The translations under genes and the position numbers were made by a program. Positions 8,208 to 17,748 of a stretch of 64,000 nucleotides of DNA are shown piece after piece. Source of the DNA: Marinobacter sp. SS21. GTDB taxonomy: Bacteria; Pseudomonadota; Gammaproteobacteria; Pseudomonadales; Oleiphilaceae. Position 1 is the stretch's first letter. Each line of letters starts with the position of its first letter. Under the pieces are notes generated by a model. The model ran no database searches and had not been told where the DNA came from. It saw only the letters and a list, made by a program, of their open reading frames with translations. The DNA is taken from the NCBI RefSeq assembly GCF_028369065.1, contig NZ_JAQNDA010000001.1:310001-374000 (forward strand), in the 5' to 3' direction.

Positions 8208-9407
8208 TTAAACGCGTTCAATCACCGCGGCGATGCCCTGGCCGACACCAATGCACATGGTGACCAGGGCGTAGCGGCCGCCGCTCCGTTCCAGTTGGCG
8301 GGTGGCGGTGAGGACCAGGCGGGCACCGGAGGCACCCAGCGGATGGCCGACCGCGATGGCGCCGCCGTTGGGGTTCAGGCGCGGGTCATCGGCGGCGATG
8401 CCGAGTTTGGTGGTGCAGCCCAGCACCTGGGCGGCAAAGGCCTCATTAATTTCGATGACATCCAGGTCGTTCACCGTCAGCCCGGCACGGGCCAGGGCCT
8501 TCTCGCTGGCGGGCACCGGGCCGTAGCCCATGACCCGCGGTTCGACGCCGGCAATGGCGGCGGACACGATGCGTGCCCGGGGGGCGATGCCGGCTTTCTC
8601 ACCGATCTCGCGGGAGCCGATCAGCAACGCCGCGGCGCCGTCATTGATGCCGGAGGCGTTGCCGGCGGTCACCACCCCATCGGCAAACAGCGGGCGCAAC
8701 CCGGCCAGGGCCTCCAGGGTAGACTGGGGTCGTGGGTGCTCGTCCCGGTCGACGGAGACGGCCGGTTTCTTGCGCCCCTGGGGCACCTCGATGGCCAGCA
8801 GTTCGGCATCGTAGAAGCCGTCTTTCAGGGCGGCGTCGTAGCGGGCCTGGCTCTGGGCGGCGAAGCGATCCACCGCATCCCGGGTCAGCCCCAGATCGTG
8901 GGCAATGTTGTCCGCGGTTTCCGGCATGGTGTCGGCGCCAAACTCTCCTTCGATGCGCGGATTGGGAAAGCGGGCGCCAATGGTGCTGTCGAAGGCACGG
9001 AAGTCCCGGCTGAAGGGCGCTTCGCTCTTGGCCATCACGAACGGCGCCCGGCTCATGCTCTCGGCGCCGCCGGCCACAAACAGCTCGCCCTCACCGCAGC
9101 GAACCGCGCGGGCGGCGTCCATCACCGCCGCCAGGCCGGACCCGCACAGCCGGTTGACCGTCAAGCCGCCGGTTTCCATGGGCAGGCCTGCCAGCAAGCC
9201 GGCGTGTCGGGCCAGGTTGCGGGCGTCTTCACCCGCCTGGTTGGTGCAGCCGGCAATGACATCTTCGTAGTCAGCCGCGGCGAACGGGTTGCGTGCCACC
9301 AGGGCACGAATCACGCTGGCCAGCAGGTCGTCGGGGCGAATTTTTGCCAGAGCGCCGGCGTGGCGTCCAAAAGGCGTTCTCAAACCGTCGTAAATGTAGG
9401 CGCTCAT
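8208..9407 (-). CDS. pcaF: 3-oxoadipyl-CoA thiolase-like acetyl-CoA acyltransferase
   Basis: A 399-residue thiolase. Catalytic residues: Cys88 in NRLCGSG, His in [10 protein letters not shown] and Cys385 in CIGVGQG. The blocks [33 protein letters not shown] and [11 protein letters not shown] are close to PcaF/PaaJ thiolases, which cleave 3-oxoadipyl-CoA to succinyl-CoA and acetyl-CoA; other chain lengths remain possible. The start MSAYIYDG at 9407 has GGAGA 6 bases upstream; earlier in-frame ATG codons lie within a repeat region and lack such a site. It is 84 bases upstream of gcdH on the same strand, so the two may form one dicarboxylate module. Confidence 0.85.
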   Translation of the reverse strand: MSAYIYDGLRTPFGRHAGALAKIRPDDLLASVIRALVARNPFAAADYEDVIAGCTNQAGEDARNLARHAGLLAGLPMETGGLTVNRLCGSGLAAVMDAARAVRCGEGELFVAGGAESMSRAPFVMAKSEAPFSRDFRAFDSTIGARFPNPRIEGEFGADTMPETADNIAHDLGLTRDAVDRFAAQSQARYDAALKDGFYDAELLAIEVPQGRKKPAVSVDRDEHPRPQSTLEALAGLRPLFADGVVTAGNASGINDGAAALLIGSREIGEKAGIAPRARIVSAAIAGVEPRVMGYGPVPASEKALARAGLTVNDLDVIEINEAFAAQVLGCTTKLGIAADDPRLNPNGGAIAVGHPLGASGARLVLTATRQLERSGGRYALVTMCIGVGQGIAAVIERV

Positions 9408-9451
9408 AGTCTCTCCTGCGTCCTCGCGATTGACAGTGACATTGCAGCTCT

Positions 9452-9501
9452 GTGATGCAACTGCGTGATGCAACTGCGTGATGCAACTGCGTGATGCAAC
9501 C
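9452..9501. repeat. 13-bp tandem repeat array in a divergent promoter region
   Basis: Three exact head-to-tail copies of GTGATGCAACTGC (9452, 9465, 9478) and a partial fourth at 9491. The array lies 45 bases upstream of the thiolase start and about 145 bases from the membrane-protein gene on the other strand. The remaining part of this 237-base gap is AT-richer and shows no gene. Regular spacing in a promoter suggests protein binding sites or slippage-prone DNA. Confidence 0.9.
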
Positions 9502-9644
9502 CTGTGATATGGAATTCGCGTTCACAGTGCTAATAATGCTATCATGATTCCGTTATGCGGAATACAGTTTTGTAAAGATGTCGATGAAGACTAATCTTCG
9601 TTCATCGCAAATGCAAGTGATCCCTTGGTCAAAGACGAGCGCCT

Positions 9645-10985
9645 ATGTGTCGATACCTGCTGCCGTTGGCGGTGATTCTCGAGCTGCTGGCCCTGGCCAG
9701 TGCCGCCAGCGAGCTCAGTGTTGCGGCCGGTGGCCTGTTACTGGCGTACTTTCTGGCTATGGCGGCCCGTCTGCAAGGCTACACCCGTGGCCTGTTCCTG
9801 ATTGCGTTGCTGGTGGTGTTTGGCAGCTACGCCCTGGGGCGGCTGAATCCGGCCCAGCTGGCGGATGCCGCCGCCAGTGCGGCCTTTTACGCGGCTTTCC
9901 TGGCCAGTCTCGGCACCATGCAGTGCCTGGTACGGCGTTTTGAGGTGCTGCGTCGGGTTCATGATGTGCTGCTCGGCGGCCCGCCTGTCTGGCTGTACCC
10001 CAAATACGCGGTCACCAGTTGCCTGGTGGCGTCGGTGTTGAGTTTCGGGGTGATGAGCCTGCTCTGCGGCAGCCTGTCGCAAACCCTGTCCCAGCGAGGC
10101 ATTACCGGCCCGTCCCGGTTGCGCTGGATTCGCAGCGTGCTGATTAGCGTGCTGCGGGGCTTTGCCCTGGTTCCCCTGGTGGCCCCGACGTCGGTGGCGG
10201 TGGCCATCATCACCCGGGAAGTACCTTCCTTAAGCTGGTCCCAGTTGCTGCCGTTCGGCCTGGCCTCGGCGTTGCTGATGGTGCTGGTGGGCTGGGTGCT
10301 GGAATACCGGCGTTTTCGATGGGTGAGTAAGGAGCGGGTGTCCCTGGCTGGCTGGCCCAAGGGGAGCGGTCTGCTGGTGTTGGTGGTGGTCGCGGTTCTG
10401 GCGCTGATGGCCCTGTTGGTGGCGCTCACCGGGTTCAACGTCTCTCGCGCCGCCATGTTGGCGGTACCGACGGTGACCCTGGTGTTCATGGTTGCCCAGG
10501 ATCGGTCGCTGCTGACGGTATTAAAGGAGGCCGGCGACAACGTTAACGCCATGAGTAATGAGATGGCGATTTTCGCCGCCTCCGCCGCCATCGGCGTGGC
10601 GCTGATTACCCAGGTGCCAGAGGGTGTGGTCAGTCAGCTGGTCGATCTACACACCGGCCCCTACCTGTTGGCGCTGGCTGGCCTGTTGCTGCTGCCGCTG
10701 TTGTCGGCGCTGGGGGTCATTCCCATCACCACCCTCAGCGTGATTGCCGGGTTGCTGCCGCCTTTGGCCGAGCTGGGTATGGACCCGTTACTGCTGTCGG
10801 TGGCGCTGGTGATCGGTTTTGCCCTGGCCATGATGCTGTCGCCGTTCGGTCCGTCGGTGATGCTGCTGTCCCGGTTCGGCCAGGTATCCCGCTGGCTGGT
10901 GGCGTTTGGCTGGAACGGGGTGTTCGTGCTGATTCTGCTGCCGCTGCTGATGGCGTTGCTGGCGGTATGGTATGCGCTGATGTGA
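9645..10985 (+). CDS. Polytopic membrane protein, possible organic-anion carrier
   Basis: A 446-residue, very hydrophobic protein with about 11-12 predicted membrane helices and a short cytoplasmic basic loop near residue 230. I do not recognise the family with certainty. The half-repeat look, with polar breaks such as NAMSNEMAIFAASAAIGV and MMLSPFGPSVMLLSR in hydrophobic stretches, resembles ion-transporter (IT) superfamily carriers for dicarboxylates or citrate. That would fit the surrounding acid-catabolism genes, but this is inference. The ribosome-binding site before the ATG is weak. It is divergent from the thiolase and convergent with the GhrA-like gene. Confidence 0.8.
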   Translation: MCRYLLPLAVILELLALASAASELSVAAGGLLLAYFLAMAARLQGYTRGLFLIALLVVFGSYALGRLNPAQLADAAASAAFYAAFLASLGTMQCLVRRFEVLRRVHDVLLGGPPVWLYPKYAVTSCLVASVLSFGVMSLLCGSLSQTLSQRGITGPSRLRWIRSVLISVLRGFALVPLVAPTSVAVAIITREVPSLSWSQLLPFGLASALLMVLVGWVLEYRRFRWVSKERVSLAGWPKGSGLLVLVVVAVLALMALLVALTGFNVSRAAMLAVPTVTLVFMVAQDRSLLTVLKEAGDNVNAMSNEMAIFAASAAIGVALITQVPEGVVSQLVDLHTGPYLLALAGLLLLPLLSALGVIPITTLSVIAGLLPPLAELGMDPLLLSVALVIGFALAMMLSPFGPSVMLLSRFGQVSRWLVAFGWNGVFVLILLPLLMALLAVWYALM

Positions 10986-11021
10986 GAGCCGGCCCGCACG
11001 GTGGTGCGAGCCGGGGGTGGA

Positions 11022-11951
11022 TCAATAACCCTGGGACATATCGACAACGCCGGTGATCGGCTGGCCCTGGCTGTGGGCGCGAATCTTGCCGGTGATCTGC
11101 TCCAGGGTGTCGTCCCGTTGGGTGCGTGCCGACACGTGGGGGGTGATGGTGATTTCGGCGCGTTGCCAGAACGGATGATCCGCCGGCAGGGGCTCGCTCT
11201 GGAACACGTCCAGGGAAGCGTGCGCCACCTGGCCGTTGTCGATCGCCTGCAACAGGTCGTCTTCCACCAGGTGCTCGCCGCGCCCGACATTGATCACCAC
11301 CGCGTCGGGGCGCAGCTTGGCCAGGGTGTCGGCATTGAGGATGCCGCGGGTGGCATCGGTCAACGGCAGGGTGTTGATCAGGACCCGGGTCTGGGCGAGG
11401 AAGTCGTCGAACCGGTCCGTTCCGGCGTAGCAGGTGACGCCGTCCAAATGGTGTTCGCTGCGGGCCCAACCGCTGACCTGATAATCCAGCGAGGCGATGC
11501 TGCGGGCCACCCGCTTACCAATGTGCCCCAGGCCCATGACACCCACCGGCCAGTCCTTGCGGCGAATGGGGCGGTGGATCTTCCAGGTGCCGGCAGCCTG
11601 CTGGTCCCGGTAAACCTGCATGTTGCGGCTGATGTCCACTAATTGGTGAATGACGTGTTCGGTCATCTGCACCGACATGCCCGCGTCTTCCAGACGGACG
11701 ACGGGAATGTCCCGGGGCAGGTTGGCGACCTTGAGCAGGCCGTCGATGCCGGCGCCCAGGTTGAATACCGCCTTCAGCTGCCGTTCCCGCTCGAACAGGG
11801 CCTCCGGCGGTTGCCAGACGATGGCGTAATCGGCGTTGACCGGTTCGCCGTTGGGGTCCCAGTTGAACACTTCCGCTTCCGGAAGCAGTTGTTGAATGGG
11901 GACGGTCCAGCGCTCCGGCTTGGGGTCGCCGGCGGCAAAGAGCACCTTCAT
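11022..11951 (-). CDS. ghrA: GhrA-like glyoxylate/hydroxypyruvate reductase
   Basis: A 309-residue D-2-hydroxyacid dehydrogenase. The Rossmann motif is GVMGLGHIGKRVAR. The NLGAGIDGLL segment, VINVGRGEHLVE and the ITITPHVSARTQ block (catalytic His) are those of the GhrA branch, which reduces glyoxylate and hydroxypyruvate with NADPH. The start at 11951 (MKVLFAAGDPKP) has GAGGTG 7 bases before it; a longer frame to 11990 lacks a site. It is divergent from the IclR regulator, which may control it. Confidence 0.88.
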   Translation of the reverse strand: MKVLFAAGDPKPERWTVPIQQLLPEAEVFNWDPNGEPVNADYAIVWQPPEALFERERQLKAVFNLGAGIDGLLKVANLPRDIPVVRLEDAGMSVQMTEHVIHQLVDISRNMQVYRDQQAAGTWKIHRPIRRKDWPVGVMGLGHIGKRVARSIASLDYQVSGWARSEHHLDGVTCYAGTDRFDDFLAQTRVLINTLPLTDATRGILNADTLAKLRPDAVVINVGRGEHLVEDDLLQAIDNGQVAHASLDVFQSEPLPADHPFWQRAEITITPHVSARTQRDDTLEQITGKIRAHSQGQPITGVVDMSQGY

Positions 11952-12291
11952 GTTGAGCACCTCAAGGTAGCCATTGGTTGATAAAGTCAAGCATCATTAT
12001 TTCGCATGACAAAATTATATACCGCTGAAAGCTACCAAATGTGGAATTGTGTGTCACTATCAATAGGTATTACTGAAACAAAAAGGAAGAGTGTTCCATA
12101 ACTGGCACGTAAATTGATTGCATTTAGTGGTACTTGTCGGGGCCACGAATTAGAATATAGCGAAATTTCATACAGCAAAACTTTGCCGACTCGGGTGTGC
12201 AGGCAGGGAGGGCGGCTGCAATGGCGTCCTGATCACAGTCAATCACGAAGACAGTCGCGGCAAACCAAGACCTTTGGAGGGCGCCAGGCCT
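11952..12291. promoter_or_regulatory. Divergent ghrA-like / iclR promoter region
   Basis: This 340-base gap is notably AT-rich in its first half. On the minus strand a perfect TATAAT at 12014-12019 gives a probable -10 box for the ghrA-like gene. On the plus strand, TGGCACGTAAATTGAT at 12103-12118 resembles a sigma-54 -24/-12 element except that the -12 GC is GA. A TGGAA / TTCCA inverted pair (about 12040 and 12094) could be an IclR-type site but is widely spaced. No gene is seen here. Confidence 0.4.
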
Positions 12292-13125
12292 ATGGCTACG
12301 GAAACAACCAAGAAACCCAGAGCAAAGAAAGCCGATTTGACGGCCGTGGAGGCGCTTCCGACCAAGCCGGAAAAAGACCGCAAGTTTGTCGAGGCGCTGT
12401 CCCGGGGACTGGACGTGCTGCGTGCGTTCAGCCAGGGCTCGGTGATTCTCGGCAACCAGGACATTGCCCGCATTACCGGGCTGCCCAAGCCGACCGTCTC
12501 GCGCATGACCTACACCCTGACCAAGCTGGGCTATCTCAGTTTCAATCCGGTGTTGGAAAAGTACCAGCTCAGTTCCGGGGTGCTGGCACTGGGCTACGCC
12601 TATGTCTCCAACCTCAAGGTGCGCCAGCTTGCCAAGCCCTATATGGACGAGTTCGCCCGCCGCACCAATATGTCGGTGGGCCTGACCTGTCACGACCGCC
12701 TGCATATGATCTATGTGGAAAACCGTATGCCGCCCGAGGCGACCCTGTTGCGGATGGAGATTGGCCTGCGCCTGCCCATGGCCACCACCGCCGCCGGTCG
12801 CGCTTATTGCGCGTCGGTCAGCGACAGCGCCCGCAAGATCCTGATGGACGGCATGGAGAAGAAATACGGCGATGAATGGCCGGAGAAAAGAGAAGGCCTG
12901 GAGCGGGCGATTGAAGAATACAAGGCCAGTGGCTTCTGCTTGTCCCTCGGCGAGTGGGACCGCAACATCAATTCCGCCGGGGTGCCGGTGCGGCTGGAAG
13001 ATGGCACCATCATGGTGCTCACCTGCGCCGCGCCGTCCTATTTGATCTCCGGCGAAAAGCTGCGGGGTTCCATTGCCCATCAGCTGGCGATGCTGGCCAG
13101 TGATATCGAATCGCTGGGAGTGTAA
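12292..13125 (+). CDS. IclR-family transcriptional regulator
   Basis: A 277-residue regulator with a lysine-rich N-terminal tail. The winged helix-turn-helix follows at about residues 35-95 (LGNQDIARITGLPKPTVSRM), then the IclR effector domain. IclR proteins sense small acids and activate or repress catabolic operons. The start is ATG at 12292; GGAGG is 11 bases upstream. The gene lies between the ghrA-like gene (divergent) and the FadB-like/thiolase pair (downstream, past a terminator), so it likely controls one or both. Confidence in family is high; targets are inference. Confidence 0.93.
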   Translation: MATETTKKPRAKKADLTAVEALPTKPEKDRKFVEALSRGLDVLRAFSQGSVILGNQDIARITGLPKPTVSRMTYTLTKLGYLSFNPVLEKYQLSSGVLALGYAYVSNLKVRQLAKPYMDEFARRTNMSVGLTCHDRLHMIYVENRMPPEATLLRMEIGLRLPMATTAAGRAYCASVSDSARKILMDGMEKKYGDEWPEKREGLERAIEEYKASGFCLSLGEWDRNINSAGVPVRLEDGTIMVLTCAAPSYLISGEKLRGSIAHQLAMLASDIESLGV

Positions 13126-13186
13126 GCAGGTAGCGAGGGGGCGGAAACTCAACTCTGACGCCCTGTTTACCCCCATTTTCAGCAAA

Positions 13187-13216
13187 AACCGCGGCCTTCG
13201 GGCTGCGGTTTTTTTT
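13187..13216 (+). terminator. Intrinsic terminator of the iclR gene
   Basis: A 10-bp stem (AACCGCGGCC with GGCTGCGGTT, one G-T pair) closed by a TTCG tetraloop and followed by eight T. Confidence 0.92.
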
Positions 13217-13341
13217 GTGCCTACCGTTCGGGAAAATCAAATGGTCTACAAATGCATGGTTGAAAACGATGCCAAAGTTGTATTAAATCGGTCCATCTGT
13301 TTCGCTTATTAAAACATGATTTCATGAAAACAGGAGGCGCT

Positions 13342-15453
13342 ATGTCCACTGCAGACACGATGTCCGAGGTCGTTAGCTACCGCCGTCAAGGCGTTATCGG
13401 CGTGATTACCGTCAATTACCCCCCCGTCAACGCACTGGGGCACGCCGTGCGTTCCGGTCTGCTGGCTGCACTGGAACAGGGCCAGGCCGACGCCGACGCC
13501 AAGGTGCTGCTATTGCTGTGTGAAGGCCGCACCTTCATGGCCGGCGCCGACATCCGCGAGTTCGGTAAGCCGATGCAGGCGCCTGGCTTGCCGCAGGTCA
13601 TCGACGCCTACGAGAACTGCCGCAAGCCGGTGGTGGCGGCCATCCACGGCACTGCCCTGGGCGGTGGCCTGGAAACGGCCCTCGGCTGTCATTACCGGGT
13701 GGCGTTGGCCAGCGCCAAGCTGGGCCTGCCAGAAGTGAAACTGGGGCTGTTACCCGGCGCCGGCGGCACCCAGCGTCTGCCGCGGCTGACCGGTGCTCAG
13801 AAGGCGCTGGAACTGATCACCAGCGGAGATTTCGTCGCCGCGCCCCAGGCCCTGGCGTTGGGCATCGTCGATGCGGTGGACGCCGGTGACGACATCAAGG
13901 CGGTCGGGCTGGCGTTTGCGCAGTCCGTTGCCGATGAGGGCAAGCCGGTGCGGCGGGTGCGCGATCTCAGCGACAAGGTGGAGGCAGCCAAGGGCAGCGA
14001 CATGTTCGAGCAGTTCCGTGCCGGCCTGGCCAAGAAGGCGCGCGGCCTGTTCTCGCCGTTCAAATGTGTCGATGCGGTGGAAGCGGCCTTTACCCTGTCG
14101 TTCGACGACGGCATGAAGCGTGAGCGTGAACTGTTCACCGAGTGCATGGCATCGCCGCAACGGGCCGGCCTGATCCACGCCTTCTTTGCCGAGCGGGAAG
14201 TCGCCAAGGTGCCGGGGCTGGCCAAGGACACCCCGGTGCGGGACATCGACAGCGTTGGCATCATCGGCGCCGGTACCATGGGCGGCGGTATCGCCATGAA
14301 CTTCGCCAACGTTGGCATCCCGGTGACTATGGTTGAGGTCAAACAGGAAGCCCTGGACAAGGGTCTGGCCATCATTCGCCGCAACTACGAGAACAGCGCC
14401 AAGAAAGGCCGTATCAGCCAGGCCCAGGTGGAAGAGCGCATGGCGCTGATCAACACCAGCCTGAGCTACGACGACTTCAAGGATGTCGATCTGGTGATCG
14501 AGGCGGTGTTCGAGAACATGGCGATCAAGAAAGAGATCTTCGCCAAGCTTGACGAGGTCTGTAAGCCTGGCGCCATTCTCGCCTCCAACACCTCCACCCT
14601 GGACATCGATGAGATCGCCTCGGCCACCCAGCGCCCGGAAGACGTGGTGGGCATGCATTTCTTCAGTCCGGCCAACGTCATGAAACTGCTGGAGAACGTG
14701 CGCGGCAGCAAAACCTCCGCTGAGGTGAAGGCTACGGTGATGGCGGTGGCCAAGACGATCAACAAGGTTGGCGTGCTGGTGGGCAACTGCCACGGCTTCG
14801 TCGGCAACCGCATGTTGCACAAGCGCGGCGCCGAGGCCATGGCGCTGGTCAACGAGGGCGCCAGCCCGCAACAGGTGGACAAGGTGCTGACCGATCTGGG
14901 TTACCCCATGGGCCAGTTCGCCATGTCCGATCTGGCCGGTATCGACGTTGGCTACCGCATCCGCGAAGAGCGCCGCAAGGCTGGTGAGACCGTCGAAGCC
15001 AGCTGGATGGACAAGCTGGTGGAACAGGGGCGCCTGGGCCAGAAGACCCAGGCTGGTGTCTACAAATACGAAGACGGCAGCCGCACGCCCATCGTCGACC
15101 CGGTGGTGGAACAGATCATTGCCGATTTCCGTGCCGAGCAGGGCATCACCCCGCGTGCGATTAGCGACCAGGAGATCCTCGAGCGCTGCATGTACGTGAT
15201 GATCAACGAAGGCGCCAAGATCCTCGAGGAAGGCATTGCCGACCGCGCTCTCGATGTGGACGTGGTGTGGATCTACGGCTACGGCTTCCCGGCCTACCGC
15301 GGCGGCCCCATGTTCTGGGCCGACCAGCTGGGTCTCGACACCATTCTGGCGGCAGTGAAAACCTACCAGGACCGCGTTGGTGGTGCCCAGTGGCAGCCGT
15401 CGCCGCTGCTGGAAAAACTGGTCAGCGAAGGCAAGACCTTCGCCGACCTCTAA
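13342..15453 (+). CDS. FadB-like enoyl-CoA hydratase / 3-hydroxyacyl-CoA dehydrogenase fusion
   Basis: A 703-residue bifunctional enzyme. Residues 1-190 are a crotonase domain with both expected glutamates (GGGLETALG and [18 protein letters not shown]). From about 290 comes the NAD-binding fold ([16 protein letters not shown]), the catalytic-His segment [15 protein letters not shown] and two C-terminal helical domains. It hydrates enoyl-CoA and oxidises 3-hydroxyacyl-CoA. AGGAGG lies 4 bases before the ATG at 13342; the frame also opens at 13324. It resembles the peroxisomal-type family rather than E. coli FadB. A thiolase follows 155 bases later, forming a beta-oxidation pair. Confidence 0.93.
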   Translation: MSTADTMSEVVSYRRQGVIGVITVNYPPVNALGHAVRSGLLAALEQGQADADAKVLLLLCEGRTFMAGADIREFGKPMQAPGLPQVIDAYENCRKPVVAAIHGTALGGGLETALGCHYRVALASAKLGLPEVKLGLLPGAGGTQRLPRLTGAQKALELITSGDFVAAPQALALGIVDAVDAGDDIKAVGLAFAQSVADEGKPVRRVRDLSDKVEAAKGSDMFEQFRAGLAKKARGLFSPFKCVDAVEAAFTLSFDDGMKRERELFTECMASPQRAGLIHAFFAEREVAKVPGLAKDTPVRDIDSVGIIGAGTMGGGIAMNFANVGIPVTMVEVKQEALDKGLAIIRRNYENSAKKGRISQAQVEERMALINTSLSYDDFKDVDLVIEAVFENMAIKKEIFAKLDEVCKPGAILASNTSTLDIDEIASATQRPEDVVGMHFFSPANVMKLLENVRGSKTSAEVKATVMAVAKTINKVGVLVGNCHGFVGNRMLHKRGAEAMALVNEGASPQQVDKVLTDLGYPMGQFAMSDLAGIDVGYRIREERRKAGETVEASWMDKLVEQGRLGQKTQAGVYKYEDGSRTPIVDPVVEQIIADFRAEQGITPRAISDQEILERCMYVMINEGAKILEEGIADRALDVDVVWIYGYGFPAYRGGPMFWADQLGLDTILAAVKTYQDRVGGAQWQPSPLLEKLVSEGKTFADL

Positions 15454-15608
15454 GCCTGGTCACACCGTTTGCCCGGACGGCGCGCGGGTGGGGTCCCCCC
15501 TCACCCCCACCCAATCGCCGCCCGGGCGCTTCCCTGACCACCGTGCGCTGCGCCACCTGCGGCCTCCCTCGCAACCACGCCGGCACGGACCCTATTGGAG
15601 GACATTTT
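15454..15608 (+). other. C-rich spacer between the FadB-like gene and its thiolase
   Basis: This 155-base spacer is strongly cytosine-rich on the plus strand and G-poor in its middle (about 15490-15600). No gene is seen. The composition is like that of Rho-utilisation sites and may set the ratio of the two enzymes; this is inference. Confidence 0.35.
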
Positions 15609-16793
15609 ATGTCTGATGCAGTCATTGTCTCCACGGCCCGCACCGGCCTGGGCAAATCCTATCGCGGTTCCCTCAACAACACCCACAGCGTGGATCTCGC
15701 TGGCCACGTCATCCAGCACGCGGTGCAACGGGCGGGTATTGATCCGGCCATTGTCGAAGACGTCATCCTCGGCGCCACCTTCCACGAAGGCGCCCAGGGC
15801 AAGAACATGGCCCGGCTGGCGGCGATTCGTGGCGGTCTGCCGGTGACCACCGCCGGTATGTCCATCAACCGTTTCTGCAGCTCCGGTCTGCAAGCCATCG
15901 CTCTGGCGGCACAGCGAGTGGTGTCCGAGAAAGTCCCGGCCATGGTCGCCGGCGGAGTCGAGTCCATCTCCCTGTGTCAGAACGACAAGATCAACCAGTT
16001 CCGTGCCAGCAACGAGTGGTTGATGAAGCACAAGCCGGAACTGTACCTGTCGATGATCGAAACCGCCGACATCGTGGCCCAGCGTTACCACATCAGCCGT
16101 GACGCACAGGACGAGTACGCCCTGGTCAGCCAGCAACGTACCGCCGCGGCCCAGGAATCCGGCAAGTTCGACGACGAAATCGTGCCGATGGACGTCACCA
16201 TGCTGGTGAAGGACAAGGAAACCGGCGAGGTTAGCGAAAAGCACACCACCATCGACCGGGACGAGTGCAATCGCCCCAACACCACCGCCGAAGGCCTGGC
16301 CGGCCTGGAGCCAGTGCGCGGTCCCAGCCAGTTCATCACCGCCGGCAACGCCAGCCAGTTGTCTGACGGCGCCTCCGCCTGTGTGGTCATGGACAGCGTC
16401 TACGCCGAGAAGCACAACATCGAGCCCATGGGCATCTTTCGCGGCTTCGCGGTGGCCGGCTGCGAGCCGGACGAGATGGGCATCGGTCCGGTGTTCGCCA
16501 TTCCGCGCCTGCTGCAGCGCACCGGGCTGACCATGGACGACATCGACCTGTGGGAACTGAACGAGGCGTTCGCCTCCCAGGTGGTGTACTGCCGTGACCG
16601 CCTCGGTATTCCGATGGAGAAACTGAACGTTAACGGCGGCTCCATCGCAGTCGGCCATCCCTATGGCGTGACCGGCTCGCGCCTGACCGGCCATGCCCTG
16701 ATTGAAGGCAAGCGTCGCGGTGCCAAGTACGTGGTGGTCACCATGTGCATCGGCGGCGGCCAGGGTGCCGCCGGCTTGTTCGAAGTCGTCTAA
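15609..16793 (+). CDS. Acetyl-CoA acyltransferase (beta-oxidation thiolase)
   Basis: A 394-residue thiolase; catalytic Cys90 (FCSSG), His350 (GHPYG) and Cys380 (CIGGGQG) are all present. The start at 15609 has GGAGG 8 bases upstream. It is the natural partner of the FadB-like enzyme upstream and would complete a beta-oxidation cycle by thiolytic cleavage of 3-oxoacyl-CoA. It differs clearly from the PcaF-type thiolase at 8208, so the locus carries two thiolase types. Chain-length preference is not readable. Confidence 0.93.
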   Translation: MSDAVIVSTARTGLGKSYRGSLNNTHSVDLAGHVIQHAVQRAGIDPAIVEDVILGATFHEGAQGKNMARLAAIRGGLPVTTAGMSINRFCSSGLQAIALAAQRVVSEKVPAMVAGGVESISLCQNDKINQFRASNEWLMKHKPELYLSMIETADIVAQRYHISRDAQDEYALVSQQRTAAAQESGKFDDEIVPMDVTMLVKDKETGEVSEKHTTIDRDECNRPNTTAEGLAGLEPVRGPSQFITAGNASQLSDGASACVVMDSVYAEKHNIEPMGIFRGFAVAGCEPDEMGIGPVFAIPRLLQRTGLTMDDIDLWELNEAFASQVVYCRDRLGIPMEKLNVNGGSIAVGHPYGVTGSRLTGHALIEGKRRGAKYVVVTMCIGGGQGAAGLFEVV

Positions 16794-16919
16794 CCCGATC
16801 CAGAGCCCATCAGCGAGCGGAGCGTGCTCCGCACCCGAAAATCAGCAATCCGGTGAATCCGGTCATAGCGCTGGATCAGCCGGATGGCTGTCGACAGTTT
16901 CTGAATCGGGCCCTGGTAT

Positions 16920-17522
16920 TCAGTGCCCTGTGGGTGCCGGGGCCTGGCCGCCCAGCAGGATGCGCACGGCGGTACAGGCGTCCTCCAGCTCCTCTTCCCG
17001 CGGGTCGCGCCCGCAGATGATGTCGCTGTACAGGCAGGACTCGGCCAGGCGCACCATGAAGTAGGACAGGCTGTCGATGTTCAGCGGCGGTTGCAGGTGA
17101 CCCCGCTCGACCTGATGGGCCAGTGTGCGTTTGTTGGCCTCCACGGTGCGGCTGTGCAGGGTGGACTGGGAGGAGGTGAGAATGCGCAGGGCGTATTCCG
17201 GGTCCTGGTGAATAAACTGCCGTAGCGGCCCGGCGTAGAGCAGCCTGGAATTGATGTAGCGATAAACCCCCACCACAAAATCGACACCGTTCCCCGGTGT
17301 TGCCGCCATGGCCTCCAGCCGTAGCGGTTCGTACAGCGACCACAGCACTTCGCCCAACAGCAGATCCTTGTTGCCGACCCAGCGAAACAGTGTTGCCCGG
17401 CCGATGTTGAGTTCGGCAGCGAGAGACGCCAGGTGGATGCGCTCACCCTTGAGCCAATGGCGGCGGGCACGACGAAGGGCCTCGGCGGGTGTGGCCTTGA
17501 GAGTATTGTTGTTATCGGTCAC
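16920..17522 (-). CDS. TetR-family regulator, QsdR-like
   Basis: A 200-residue regulator with an N-terminal TetR helix-turn-helix (LASLAAELNIGRATLFRWVGNKDLL) and a C-terminal domain like QsdR-type regulators. The start is GTG at 17522 with GAGG 5 bases before it. It converges on the thiolase gene and is divergent from the methionine-rich peptide gene. Either side could be its target. A CCACAAAGTGG palindrome at 17557-17567 just upstream is a candidate own operator. Confidence 0.9.
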   Translation of the reverse strand: MTDNNNTLKATPAEALRRARRHWLKGERIHLASLAAELNIGRATLFRWVGNKDLLLGEVLWSLYEPLRLEAMAATPGNGVDFVVGVYRYINSRLLYAGPLRQFIHQDPEYALRILTSSQSTLHSRTVEANKRTLAHQVERGHLQPPLNIDSLSYFMVRLAESCLYSDIICGRDPREEELEDACTAVRILLGGQAPAPTGH

Positions 17523-17587
17523 TGAAACCTCGTCAAACAGCTCCGTCCCATTCTAACCACAAAGTGGACCTCGTTCCATGCAACGTC

Positions 17588-17652
17588 CGGCGCCTGGCGC
17601 CGTCGAAGAAGTGGTTGATGGGGTTATGGTTTTGTGAACTTTCCGCTATAGA
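17588..17652 (+). promoter_or_regulatory. Palindrome and candidate promoter of the Met-rich peptide operon
   Basis: A perfect inverted repeat CGGCGCC-T-GGCGCCG spans 17588-17602. Downstream, TTATGG (17624-17629), a 17-base spacer and TATAGA (17647-17652) form a modest sigma-70-like promoter about 100 bases before the peptide gene. GAACTT at 17637-17642 could alternatively be an ECF-type -35 element. Which is used cannot be settled by eye. Confidence 0.35.
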
Positions 17653-17748
17653 CTGTTTAACATCCCGTGATGGCGCCGTAATGGCGACTCCGCAAGCTGG
17701 GCCCTGAGACCTGCAGCGGTTGCAGGTTCGCTACTTGAGGAGAGCATC

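Noticed and set aside
9452..9501. Tandem repeats as a CRISPR array
   Set aside because: Repeats are 13 bp and directly abutting with no spacers, and no cas genes are present.
13324..13341. Upstream start of the FadB-like gene
   Set aside because: The AGGAGG ribosome-binding site lies inside this stretch and serves the ATG at 13342.
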